From a virus, in IMG/VR virus record IMGVR_UViG_3300031673_006334, positions 1-29,818 of that record: 29,818 bases of DNA; one strand, written 5' to 3'. The notes beneath the pieces were generated by a model. It searched no databases. It was given only the letters and a program-made list of their open reading frames with translations, and was not told the origin of the DNA. A program made the translations under genes and the position numbers. Each line of letters begins with the position of its first letter. The stretch's first letter is position 1. This document shows positions 1-6,419 of the stretch, one piece after another.

Positions 1-36
1 TGGGGGTGGGGGTGGGGGTGGGGGTGGGGGTGGGGG
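1..36. repeat. Tandem hexanucleotide TGGGGG x6, cut by the window edge
   Basis: Six consecutive TGGGGG units followed by the degenerate unit TGGTGG. On the minus strand the unit reads CCC-ACC, in frame with the gene at 1-229, so gain or loss of a unit changes the protein by one Pro-Thr pair without a frameshift. The G-rich strand has six runs of five G and could form a G-quadruplex. The repeat touches the first base of the window, so its full length is unknown. Confidence 0.9.
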
Positions 37-229
37 TGGTGGCCCCTTCGGTCTGGCTTTCGGCGGTGCTGGTTTTCGACTCGACATGAGCCTCACAACA
101 AGGCCCTTTCAAAAACTCTTCAATCTTCGCTGCGATCTCCATCAAAGCGGCTGTCTGGAAAGCCGCGTCAAGCCCGCATTTGTGCGTTTCGTTCAGCTCC
201 CCTGCCAGGTTTACGATTTTTTCAAGCAT
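1..229 (-). CDS. Unknown protein with Thr-Pro repeat, runs off the left edge
   Basis: Partial minus-strand gene; no stop codon is reached inside the window. ATG lies at 229-227, preceded by AAGGAGG at suitable spacing, which fixes the start. The visible 76 residues begin MLEKIVNLAGELNETHKCG, form a predicted helical segment with a Cys-Cys pair near residue 45, and then a Ser/Thr/Glu-rich stretch. They end in alternating Thr-Pro encoded by the hexanucleotide repeat at the window edge. A Thr-Pro run is usually an extended, stiff linker between domains, so a second domain probably lies beyond the edge. It is the last visible gene of the small minus-strand operon and starts 15 bases after the lipoprotein gene stop. 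I do not recognise the family. Confidence 0.7.
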   Translation of the reverse strand, partial: MLEKIVNLAGELNETHKCGLDAAFQTAALMEIAAKIEEFLKGPCCEAHVESKTSTAESQTEGATTPTPTPTPTPTP

Positions 230-244
230 TTTCCTTCCTCCTTT

Positions 245-394
245 TTATTTCGGTAGGTTTTCTGTAAAAGATTGATGAACTCGTTTGTTTGGATCCCTCG
301 CCTTGTGCGAGTGCCCGCTGCATCCGATCAGCCATACAGCGGCAAGGGCAAGGGCTATAAACCCCACGACGGCCGCTATTACCTTTTTTTTCAT
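245..394 (-). CDS. Small lipoprotein, 49 aa
   Basis: ATG 394-392 overlaps the stop of the upstream double-HTH gene (ATGA), so translation is probably coupled. The protein starts MKKKVIAAVVGFIALALAA and continues into the lipobox L-I-G-C, with the acylated Cys at residue 25. After signal peptidase II cleavage a 25-residue, His- and Lys/Arg-containing peptide would remain on the membrane. The next gene (1-229) has its own AAGGAGG just after this stop. Size and lipobox resemble outer-membrane spanin subunits such as Rz1, but mature Rz1-type proteins are usually Pro-rich and paired with an inner-membrane partner, and neither is seen here. A spanin role is therefore only a possibility. Confidence 0.75.
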   Translation of the reverse strand: MKKKVIAAVVGFIALALAAVWLIGCSGHSHKARDPNKRVHQSFTENLPK

Positions 395-954
395 GATAGA
401 TTTTCCCCCCATTCTGAGTTTGATTTGTTGTTTTTATTATATTGCGGACACTTAGTACATCCGAATACCGTGTTTCTCCTTGCCGCTGCGTCCAGGCATT
501 TTCCGTAATCCATGCAATCAATAAATCGTTTTGGTAACGCCGCCGGGCACGCATGGATTTCAAGCGCACCAACTTTGAAAGCTTTTTTTATGTATTTTTT
601 AAAGACTTTCAAATCGATTTCGAACCGGTTTCCGCATTTTTCAGCGTGTAACCCGTCCTTTTTTCTGATATGATTCAAGATTATTCCCGGGCTCATGCCC
701 GAGAGATGCGCTGCCTGAATTGTCGTGATTCTATCCGGAGATGCAGTTTTTTTTATTACGGTTTTTATCCGGGTCCGATCAAATTCTTCAACATCATCGA
801 CATGGTAGAGATATCTTAGCTTTCTTTCCAAACCTTCAGTGATTATTTTTTTTGCAGGGCGAAGCCGCCCGGTTTTTGTCGCCTTCCAAATTATTGACCG
901 ATTTATCGAAAACCTGACCGAAACTTGGGTTGTCGTGAGTAATTCTTTTTCCAT
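391..954 (-). CDS. Double helix-turn-helix protein with C-terminal Cys cluster
   Basis: 187 aa. Two similar segments can be read: residues about 5-55 (LTTTQVSVRFSINRSIIWKA, then a basic stretch and VDDVEEF) and about 75-125 (ITTIQAAHLSGMSPGIILNH, then basic residues and DLKVFKKYI). Both have the layout of excisionase/MerR-like winged HTH units, so this looks like a tandem DNA-binding protein. The last 50 residues contain five Cys (A-C-P, D-C-M, K-C-L, G-C-T-K-C-P), which may bind a metal. GAGGA lies 9 bases before ATG 954-952, and the gene begins just after the two-helix membrane protein. It may control phage transcription or replication, but its exact role is unknown. Confidence 0.75.
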   Translation of the reverse strand: MEKELLTTTQVSVRFSINRSIIWKATKTGRLRPAKKIITEGLERKLRYLYHVDDVEEFDRTRIKTVIKKTASPDRITTIQAAHLSGMSPGIILNHIRKKDGLHAEKCGNRFEIDLKVFKKYIKKAFKVGALEIHACPAALPKRFIDCMDYGKCLDAAARRNTVFGCTKCPQYNKNNKSNSEWGENLS

Positions 955-956
955 GC

Positions 957-1121
957 TTATTTATCCTCAGTCAATGCCAGAACAGCAAACATCCCGGCAG
1001 ATATAATCCCGTAAATAATCGCCTGTTTTTCATGGCCGATGAAGAAAGCCCCGCCAGCGGCAAAGCCGGTGAATAAGGCAATGCCGAAAATGGCAATTTG
1101 CTGGAAATTATTTTTCTTCAT
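957..1121 (-). CDS. Two-helix membrane protein, holin-like, 54 aa
   Basis: Starts MKKNNFQQIAIFGIALFTGF. It has two hydrophobic segments, residues about 9-29 and 34-51, separated by a short polar turn (G-H-E-K-Q), and ends T-E-D-K. Small size, two membrane helices and charged ends fit class II holins in general layout. A holin call needs a neighbouring endolysin, however, and the peptidase gene in this window is 26 kb away. ATG 1121 overlaps the end of the 47-aa gene by 14 bases, so it is likely translated by coupling; its own ribosome site is weak. No homologue is recognised by eye, so the alternative is simply a small inner-membrane protein. Confidence 0.65.
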   Translation of the reverse strand: MKKNNFQQIAIFGIALFTGFAAGGAFFIGHEKQAIIYGIISAGMFAVLALTEDK

Positions 1122-1251
1122 CGTTTTGATCTTTCAGGATATCGAATTTCCGGAAGAGGATTTCTTTTCGCCCGTCCTCTTTTATTCTACCGGCTTTGAT
1201 CGATTCTTGCCGCCGTTCCTCGTATGTTCCACGCCTTCGTGCTTCTCCCAT
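1108..1251 (-). CDS. Small charged protein, 47 aa, unknown
   Basis: Reads M-G-E-A-R-R-R-G-T-Y-E-E-R-R and ends in an acidic/basic tail. It is rich in Arg, Lys and Glu, probably one or two helices, with no Cys and no membrane segment. GGGAGG lies about 11 bases before ATG 1251-1249. Short proteins opening with M-G-x-A-R-R-R are common among phage and prophage genes, but I know of no assigned function. The 3' end overlaps the holin-like gene by 14 bases, supporting both as real cistrons of one message. Confidence 0.6.
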   Translation of the reverse strand: MGEARRRGTYEERRQESIKAGRIKEDGRKEILFRKFDILKDQNDEEK

Positions 1252-1351
1252 GATATGTTATTCCTCCCTTTAAAAAGACTCACCGCCCGTCCGCCGATCA
1301 GCCGCCCCTGCTGAATTGCAAGGATACGGCCCCGGGCGGGGTTCTTTTCGT

Positions 1352-1585
1352 TTATGGCTGATCTGTCTTTCCTGCCGCCGCTTCCGCTTCTACCGCCTGT
1401 GCAAGTTCTCTCAATCCGTTTTCAAGTCGTTTCCCTGGATCGACTCTTCCTGACATCACATTGCAGACATGAGAAAAAGAATAATCCAGAGCGCGGGCAA
1501 TGTTCCCCGGTCGGATTCCGTGTTTTTCAAAAGTGGCCTTCAGTGGGTGCGGTGGTATGGCTTCGAACAGTTTTGAGGTCATCAT
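1352..1585 (-). CDS. Cro/C1-type HTH regulator, 77 aa
   Basis: The central part, residues about 20-52 (H-G-I-R-P-G-N-I-A-R-A-L then Y-S-F-S-H-V-C-N-V-M-S-G), has the spacing of a lambda-repressor-like HTH: helix 2 with Ala, a Gly-free turn, and recognition helix S-H-V-C-N-V-M-S-G. The C-terminal tail is helical and Ala/Glu-rich. AAGGAG precedes ATG 1585-1583. A second ATG follows immediately, so the exact first Met is uncertain by one codon. As a short single-domain HTH protein next to another HTH gene, it is probably part of the phage's transcription switch or early regulation. The operator it binds is not known. Confidence 0.75.
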   Translation of the reverse strand: MMTSKLFEAIPPHPLKATFEKHGIRPGNIARALDYSFSHVCNVMSGRVDPGKRLENGLRELAQAVEAEAAAGKTDQP

Positions 1586-1761
1586 GATACAATTCTCCTT
1601 TTGAGATAAGTTTTCCCGGCCATCCCCGTTTACTTTAGTACCTTGCCAATCGAAACCCAGAAAGAAAGGGCAAGGGCGGAAAAGCGACCCGAACGAACGG
1701 GTTTGGTGTACTCCGACGGGCCGGGACGCCGGTTGGAGGTGGCCGCTTTGATGTGTTTATT

Positions 1762-1968
1762 CTATAATCGATTCGGATAATAAGTTCTCCCAACCGTCAA
1801 AGTTTCCCCGAAATAATCCGCTAATTTCTGCATATTGGCCTCGGACGGGATATTCCCCCGCTCTTTGATCCAGTGATAAATAATCTGGACGGATACCCCC
1901 AAACGGGCGGCAAACTCCCGGACCCCCACTTTGTCAACCTCATCTATAATTTTCAATCGAATATCCAT
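1762..1968 (-). CDS. Cro-like HTH regulator, 68 aa
   Basis: Starts MDIRLKIIDEVDKVGVREFA. The HTH reads F-A-A-R-L-G-V-S-V-Q-I-I-Y-H-W-I, with the classic A-x-x-x-G-V-S turn and Tyr-His-Trp in the recognition helix. Length and fold match single-domain Cro/YdaS-like repressors. GGGGAAG lies about 7 bases before ATG 1968-1966. It is the first recognisable gene after the promoter-like sequence at 2129-2171, so it may be autoregulated there. The 176 bases between it and the next HTH gene hold only weak short dyads and no convincing gene. Confidence 0.75.
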   Translation of the reverse strand: MDIRLKIIDEVDKVGVREFAARLGVSVQIIYHWIKERGNIPSEANMQKLADYFGETLTVGRTYYPNRL

Positions 1969-2128
1969 CTTATATCTTCCCCTTTTCCTGGCCGGTCATG
2001 TTTGCAAACCTGCTTTCCTGTGGCTGTGTCGCCTGCGGAGATTCGCCCCATGCCCGGCCGGTTGATTCTCCTTATGCGGTCCTCTACCCTTCGCCGAACC
2101 GACACCCGATCTCGTATCGTGAAAAGAC
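1969..2128. other. Leader region before the HTH operon, no clear gene
   Basis: Read on the minus strand, this is the untranslated stretch between the candidate promoter and the HTH gene at 1968. It contains an AAGGAG followed, at an unusually long distance, by an ATG that could open a 32-codon frame (MGRISAGDTATG...) ending inside the HTH gene. I do not call it as a gene because the spacing is poor and the peptide is featureless. Confidence 0.4.
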
Positions 2129-2171
2129 CCTATCATTTTAAAATATTATTTGTCAAATGAAATTTTAAAAT
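2129..2171 (-). promoter_or_regulatory. Candidate promoter flanked by two ATTTTAAAAT palindromes
   Basis: A perfect -35 hexamer TTGACA (2156-2151, minus) is followed 16 bases later by GATAGG (2134-2129), a weak -10. Two identical 10-bp palindromes ATTTTAAAAT lie at 2135-2144 and 2162-2171, 27 bp apart: one in the spacer and one just upstream of the -35. This is a natural layout for an operator pair bound by one of the HTH proteins encoded downstream. The strong -35 and duplicated palindrome are seen; promoter activity and binding are inferred. Confidence 0.45.
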
Positions 2172-2176
2172 CACGG

Positions 2177-2216
2177 CAAAAAAAAACGGAACCTTTTACA
2201 AGATCCCGTTTTTGTT
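2177..2216 (-). terminator. Rho-independent terminator of the morphogenesis operon
   Basis: On the minus strand the arm AAACGGGATC pairs with GGTTCCGTTT across an 8-base loop (10 pairs, two of them G-T), followed by a run of T (complement of the A run 2178-2183). It lies 30 bases after the stop of the last late gene (2246). The other strand also ends in five T, so it may work in both directions. It separates the structural operon from the regulatory genes. Confidence 0.8.
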
Positions 2217-2245
2217 AGAAAATGTTTGTTTTATTTAATAACGAT

Positions 2246-2566
2246 CTAATAACGATCTACTAAACTCGTTTCAGCTTCACTTTTTGCAATGGCAATTTTG
2301 TTATTTTTGTATTGTGCCCTTGCGCCCTCTATCCAATGATACTGCATTTCGGTTACCAGGACATTGACCTTTTGCTGGATTGTCAGATTCTCAAAAGTCA
2401 ATTGAACTCCTTCGCCATCGATGAAAGTCGGGTAAAGCTCCGGACGCAATTCATAATAAAATTGTGAAGCGTCCCCTGACATAGCATCGAATTTAGGAAT
2501 CTCTGCTGTTACTTCAACTGTAAGTAACCTGTGTGTTGCCGTACTTGTCAAAGTTCCTGTTGCCAT
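2246..2566 (-). CDS. Unknown late protein, 106 aa
   Basis: Starts MATGTLTSTATHRLLTVEVT; a Thr-rich N-terminus leads to a mixed alpha/beta body with Q-F-Y-Y-E-L-R-P-E-L-Y-P and a Lys/Asn-rich end. There are no Cys, signal peptide or membrane segment. An AGGAAA ribosome site precedes ATG 2566, and the start overlaps the stop of the upstream gene by one base (TAATG). It is the last gene before the terminator and sits after the tail fibre gene. A fibre-assembly or other late role is possible from position only. Confidence 0.65.
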   Translation of the reverse strand: MATGTLTSTATHRLLTVEVTAEIPKFDAMSGDASQFYYELRPELYPTFIDGEGVQLTFENLTIQQKVNVLVTEMQYHWIEGARAQYKNNKIAIAKSEAETSLVDRY

Positions 2567-2859
2567 TATGATTTTTCCTTTCTGTCATTAAGACTTGCAT
2601 CATCCATTGCCATCAAAATTTGCGCTCTGGGACCATTCCACATTATATTTTCTTGCATGAAAACCTTTCGCAAAAGTTCAAGATCGGAATGGTCAATCTC
2701 GATGACTCCATCTTTTTCCATAAGCTTTTTGGCGATTCCGTACAATTTCACAGCATCGAATTTGGTTTCCTTTTCAAGATACCCGGCGACCATTTCGTGC
2801 ATCTTTCCAAAGACTTCTCCTTGCAAACTCTTTACTTCTTTGTTCAGGTTCAATTCCAT
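2566..2859 (-). CDS. Unknown late protein, 97 aa, helical
   Basis: Starts MELNLNKEVKSLQGEVFGKM. It is a charged, almost entirely helical protein with repeated Lys/Glu and hydrophobic spacing, no Cys and no membrane segment, ending N-D-R-K-E-K-S. It lies between the fibre gene (stop 2883) and the 106-aa gene, overlapping the latter by one base. Small helical proteins after fibre genes can be chaperones or lysis-associated proteins. Nothing in the sequence decides this. Confidence 0.65.
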   Translation of the reverse strand: MELNLNKEVKSLQGEVFGKMHEMVAGYLEKETKFDAVKLYGIAKKLMEKDGVIEIDHSDLELLRKVFMQENIMWNGPRAQILMAMDDASLNDRKEKS

Positions 2860-2882
2860 TTTCTTTTCCTTACTGTTAAAGG

Positions 2883-5219
2883 TTATCCTGCACTTACTGT
2901 TACTATTCCTGCGTTATTCCATAACTGTCCGGCATTTGTTGGGTCAGAGGTTGGAAGGCTTGCAAGCATGACTATCGTAGCTTTCAAGTCGATTTGACCC
3001 GTTGTTCCTGTCCAAGTATTTCTTTGAATTTCGTTTCCACCAGCTATAAGAGAAAGTTGATCAGCGGCATTTCCGCCAAGCCCGGTGTCTGTATCTAAAG
3101 AATCTGGAAGTATGTTTGGTACTGTCGCCGTTGCCTCTTGTCGATAAAATACTGGATACCTACTAGCACTAACCCCCATTTGTAAATCATTAAAGGTATA
3201 CCTAAGATTACCAGCGATACTCACTGCTATAATGTCATCAGAGGTTTCATAAAACCCGCTATCCCCATCGCCAAAGGCAACGGCTGGGTTATTGTCTGTT
3301 CCACCTGGAAACACAAAGCTATTTCCTGTCGTTGCCAAAGTAGTTATACCACCAGCTCCCGTTGTCCATGTACTTTCCACACTCCCCTCAGTATAAGAGA
3401 TCGTCATCTGTGTTACGGTGTCTGCTACATGAAATTTAGTGTCCGGTGTTGTGGTGTTTATTCCTACTTTGCCGTCGTTTTTTACTATAAATTTATTAGT
3501 ATCAGACACCCCAAGCCAAAACAAATTATTTCCATCACCTGTTGACCCATCTCCTATGCTTGTTTCTGTTGCATTCACCCTAAGGCCTGTATACGAAGCT
3601 GTTCCTGATTGTCTTACACTAGGTCGTATATAAAAAAAACTCTGTTCTCCGTTGGTATCAGTCATTCCTATATTGGAGGCGTAATCATAACTTAATACGT
3701 TGCCAGCGGATAAGCTACTGATCATCCTGCATCCCCATCTAGCGTATGTATTAGTTACTACACCATTCGACTGGATTCCGCTATAATTGTATCCGGTGTA
3801 ATTAGTACCGTTTGTAAAAAAAGCAACGATTGTTGGCATTCCGAAATCAGAATAAGAAACCCCTGAAATAATATCAGCTTGTTCTGCTAAAATAGTATCT
3901 CCAGCAAAGTAGGTTTTAGCTGCCGAAGGTAATATATTATACCCACCTGCGCTAGTAGTCCCTACGTCTGTATAGACAGATCCTGCCGTGTGCGTGAACC
4001 TTGCTTGAATTCCGCTTGTGTCTAGGGCTTCAAACTTTTGGGCTGGCGCTGCTGTTCCTATTCCTAACTGGCTATTCGTCGTGTCGACAGTGACAACTGC
4101 CGTAACACCGTCTGTTTTCGTGATCTGTACAGCCGAAGTACCATCAGCTTGCGGTTTTATCAGACCTGTTAGTTCAAGCGGATCGGATGGCGTTCCGTTT
4201 CCGTCAACCGTGATCCCATCCACCGACACGGAAGAAAGCCCACCGCCTGATATCCCGATTTGATTCTTCGACGTTCCGGTAAGGGCTTCGATCTCTGTTA
4301 TCTTCCAATCGGCCGCCGTGTATTGCATTATAACTTTGTTAATGAAGATCAATTCAGGGGCCATGGTGGCAAGCGTCCCCAAGTCAAGATCACCGGTTGT
4401 TACCGCACGGATAGAAGATAGACTCAAGCTTTGACTTTGCGGCTGAATCCAAATAAACCTGTAAGTCTGACTGCCGGTTTCTGAAGTCGTTGGTACGGCC
4501 AACTGAAACCATGCGGCATAAAAGTTGTTACTCATTGCCGCATCGGTCCAGTTGCCGCCGGTATACTCATTCCAGTATGGAACTGCAACATTTAAGCGTG
4601 TAATATCATCCGACGCCGTAACGAAATTAATCGTATCGGTCAATGTCAGATACATCAAGGTATAGGTTTCTGAAGACAATTGCGCCGGCAAATCTGACGG
4701 TAAGTCCTCATCGTCAAGAATACATAAGGAAGTGTCAGGCCTTCTATTTGCGGCAACGGTAGAGGCGATGGTATAGTTAGACAAGTCCCCGCCCGATTTT
4801 CGATATGTTCCAATCGTGTCGTGCGCTTCTTGGTGTGCTTGCCATTGCATAAGACCATGACACTCACGGACTGCAAACCTGATCGCCGTGGCGTCCGCAA
4901 GCACGGAAGCGATAGATAATTTTGATAGATCAATTACGCTATCCCACGAAAAGGCCGCCCCATCATAATGCAGATAACGATTTGAGGTAATCCCGGCGGC
5001 GTACGCATCAGACTCCCAACCGGTCACAAGTGCCACAACTTCAACGCCTTGATAATAAGCCTTGAAAGTCCCCGTCAAGGTAATCGTCCTGGCCGTCGCA
5101 TCATGAGACACATCAATATCAGCCAAGTCGCCTGTCGTTGTTTCAACAAATCCAGTAGGCTCTTTTGTTAAGCCTGTCAAATCCGCCGTGCGCCCATCTC
5201 CTGTGAATTTGAAACTCAT
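2883..5219 (-). CDS. Tail fibre-like protein, 778 aa
   Basis: Host-contact protein of the tail tip, by family features. The start is taken at M-S-F-K-F-T (ATG 5219-5217), which overlaps the upstream stop as ATGA and has GAGGGGGG before it; a longer in-frame start at 5258 lacks support. Residues 1-330 form a structured N-terminal region. It is followed by Gly/Ser/Thr-rich beta sequence typical of trimeric fibres, including two copies of the G-I-x-T-x-x-P-x-x-K-F motif (L-G-I-G-T-A-A-P and V-G-I-N-T-T-T-P). The end, L-P-T-S-D-P-T-N-A-G-Q-L-W-N-N, is a fibre terminus common in environmental phages. No S74 chaperone domain is seen. The 3' half (about 2880-3990) is visibly more AT-rich than the 5' half, as expected if the receptor-binding part was exchanged by recombination. 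Confidence 0.8.
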   Translation of the reverse strand: MSFKFTGDGRTADLTGLTKEPTGFVETTTGDLADIDVSHDATARTITLTGTFKAYYQGVEVVALVTGWESDAYAAGITSNRYLHYDGAAFSWDSVIDLSKLSIASVLADATAIRFAVRECHGLMQWQAHQEAHDTIGTYRKSGGDLSNYTIASTVAANRRPDTSLCILDDEDLPSDLPAQLSSETYTLMYLTLTDTINFVTASDDITRLNVAVPYWNEYTGGNWTDAAMSNNFYAAWFQLAVPTTSETGSQTYRFIWIQPQSQSLSLSSIRAVTTGDLDLGTLATMAPELIFINKVIMQYTAADWKITEIEALTGTSKNQIGISGGGLSSVSVDGITVDGNGTPSDPLELTGLIKPQADGTSAVQITKTDGVTAVVTVDTTNSQLGIGTAAPAQKFEALDTSGIQARFTHTAGSVYTDVGTTSAGGYNILPSAAKTYFAGDTILAEQADIISGVSYSDFGMPTIVAFFTNGTNYTGYNYSGIQSNGVVTNTYARWGCRMISSLSAGNVLSYDYASNIGMTDTNGEQSFFYIRPSVRQSGTASYTGLRVNATETSIGDGSTGDGNNLFWLGVSDTNKFIVKNDGKVGINTTTPDTKFHVADTVTQMTISYTEGSVESTWTTGAGGITTLATTGNSFVFPGGTDNNPAVAFGDGDSGFYETSDDIIAVSIAGNLRYTFNDLQMGVSASRYPVFYRQEATATVPNILPDSLDTDTGLGGNAADQLSLIAGGNEIQRNTWTGTTGQIDLKATIVMLASLPTSDPTNAGQLWNNAGIVTVSAG

Positions 5220-5668
5220 ATCAGGCCCCCCTCTTTTTTGCTCTCGTAGACAACGCATTGGAGAGAAGCGGTTTCAGTGAAAACAAGCTTGGTAAATTTC
5301 TTGTCCACGATTATCTGAAACGGCAGGGTGGTGGATGAAAGCACGGTCAAGGGCGTGTTCGTTGCCGCCTGCTGCGCCATCGTTCCTGTCCCTGAAAAGT
5401 TGGAAACAAAAACGGTTTTCGTTTCGCTGTTCAGCGTTACCGTAGTGGTCCCGGAAACGGAAGTAACCGCCAGCCATTCATTCGAAAGCGGAGTGTCGGC
5501 CGTCAATGTGAGTTCCGGGAATTCGCCGCCGGTCCCTACAGAGTAAAAAGTGTCTGAATAAATAATAAGCGGGAAAACCGTATCAATCTTGATAATCTGA
5601 TTTGCGCCGTTGATGTCCCGGAGAACCAAGTTCCGGGTCGGCGCTGCTGATAATGTATAAGTAGGCAT
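5216..5668 (-). CDS. Beta-rich tail-tip protein, 150 aa, unknown
   Basis: Starts MPTYTLSAAPTRNLVLRDIN. It is mostly alternating hydrophobic and Thr/Ser residues, consistent with an all-beta domain; it has one Cys near the end and no signal peptide. Its stop overlaps the fibre start (ATGA), so the two are probably made in fixed ratio. Position between tail-tip proteins and fibre suggests a connector or fibre-attachment subunit. That is inference from order only. Confidence 0.65.
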   Translation of the reverse strand: MPTYTLSAAPTRNLVLRDINGANQIIKIDTVFPLIIYSDTFYSVGTGGEFPELTLTADTPLSNEWLAVTSVSGTTTVTLNSETKTVFVSNFSGTGTMAQQAATNTPLTVLSSTTLPFQIIVDKKFTKLVFTETASLQCVVYESKKEGGLI

Positions 5669-5683
5669 TTTTAAAGTCCTTTT

Positions 5684-6412
5684 TTATGTGGTTGTCTGGG
5701 CGTATGGGTTACCTATATCGTGCCAAAATCGTGCGATTATATCAACGGCAGTCGTGACCGGTCTGTCAATCGTTTCCGGGTAGACTTCGATCCCACCCGA
5801 TACCCATTCTATCTTGTCGATTGGCGAAATGTCAAGGTCCACTTCAATCAATGCAGTGCCTGTGCATGTCATATTGCCGATTGAAATCAACCCGGCGGTC
5901 CATTCGTCTACATCATCCAGGCGGATTATATCGATATATCCATCTTGCGGAGTGGCCCATGGAAAAGCCGGTGAATAGTCCACGACCACCCCGCCGATAT
6001 CACCCGGCATCGTTGTACCATACAGATCGAGAGGACTGCCGGTCCCGGTAAACGTGGCACCGGTGAAAGTCATCCGCCACCGCTTGCCGAGCAAGGCCTC
6101 GTAAATATCCGCCTCGACTTTTATCGATTGTTTGTCTGCCTTTTCATAATTGAATTCCGTGGCCCCTGCTTCCAGGTACTCTGAAAGAGCTTCTATCCGA
6201 ATCGGGAGGTCGAATGTTTCCCGGTCGTATGATGTATTTTCCGGGATTGCTTGGGTAGGTTGCGGATATACTGACATGCCCGGCAAGGTGGGGAGGTCAC
6301 GCCTGGCCCGGTAGACTCGCCCCTCAAAATCTGTATTGTAAGGCGTTCCCGCTATGATCTGAAGAAGGGAAACGATTTTTTGCATAACCTGCTCTTTTAT
6401 TGTATCTGCCAT
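5684..6412 (-). CDS. Tail protein, 242 aa, with terminator-like N-terminus
   Basis: Starts MADTIKEQVMQKIVSLLQII. Residues about 1-110 follow the pattern of tail terminator/completion proteins (gpU-like): an N-terminal helix, a V-Y-R-A-R-R-D-L-P segment, P-G-M-S-V-Y-P, a strand with R-E-T-F-D-L-P-I-R-I, then a helix ending D-I-Y-E-A-L-L. The remaining 130 residues are an extra beta-rich domain. The usual gpU place, between the GPZ-like gene and the major tail gene, holds no such gene here, so a displaced terminator is conceivable. The match is by pattern only, and a tail-tip structural protein is the alternative. Confidence 0.55.
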   Translation of the reverse strand: MADTIKEQVMQKIVSLLQIIAGTPYNTDFEGRVYRARRDLPTLPGMSVYPQPTQAIPENTSYDRETFDLPIRIEALSEYLEAGATEFNYEKADKQSIKVEADIYEALLGKRWRMTFTGATFTGTGSPLDLYGTTMPGDIGGVVVDYSPAFPWATPQDGYIDIIRLDDVDEWTAGLISIGNMTCTGTALIEVDLDISPIDKIEWVSGGIEVYPETIDRPVTTAVDIIARFWHDIGNPYAQTTT

Positions 6413-6419
6413 AATTTCA

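Noticed and set aside
1-42. Telomere-like reading of the TGGGGG repeat
   Set aside because: The repeat is in frame with a gene that has a good start and ribosome site, so a coding linker explains it better.
1039-1314. 91-aa plus-strand open frame
   Set aside because: It lies opposite the chained minus-strand genes at 957-1121 and 1108-1251, lacks a ribosome site and has a low-complexity, unlikely composition.
1328-1345. GC-rich dyad CCCC-GGGC-GGGG after the 77-aa HTH gene
   Set aside because: Only four pairs and no T run on the coding strand, so not a convincing terminator.
1590-1632. 13-codon leader frame M-A-G-K-T-Y-L-K-R-R overlapping the HTH start at 1585
   Set aside because: The overlap is suggestive of a coupled leader, but it has only a weak GGGG before the ATG and no supporting pattern.
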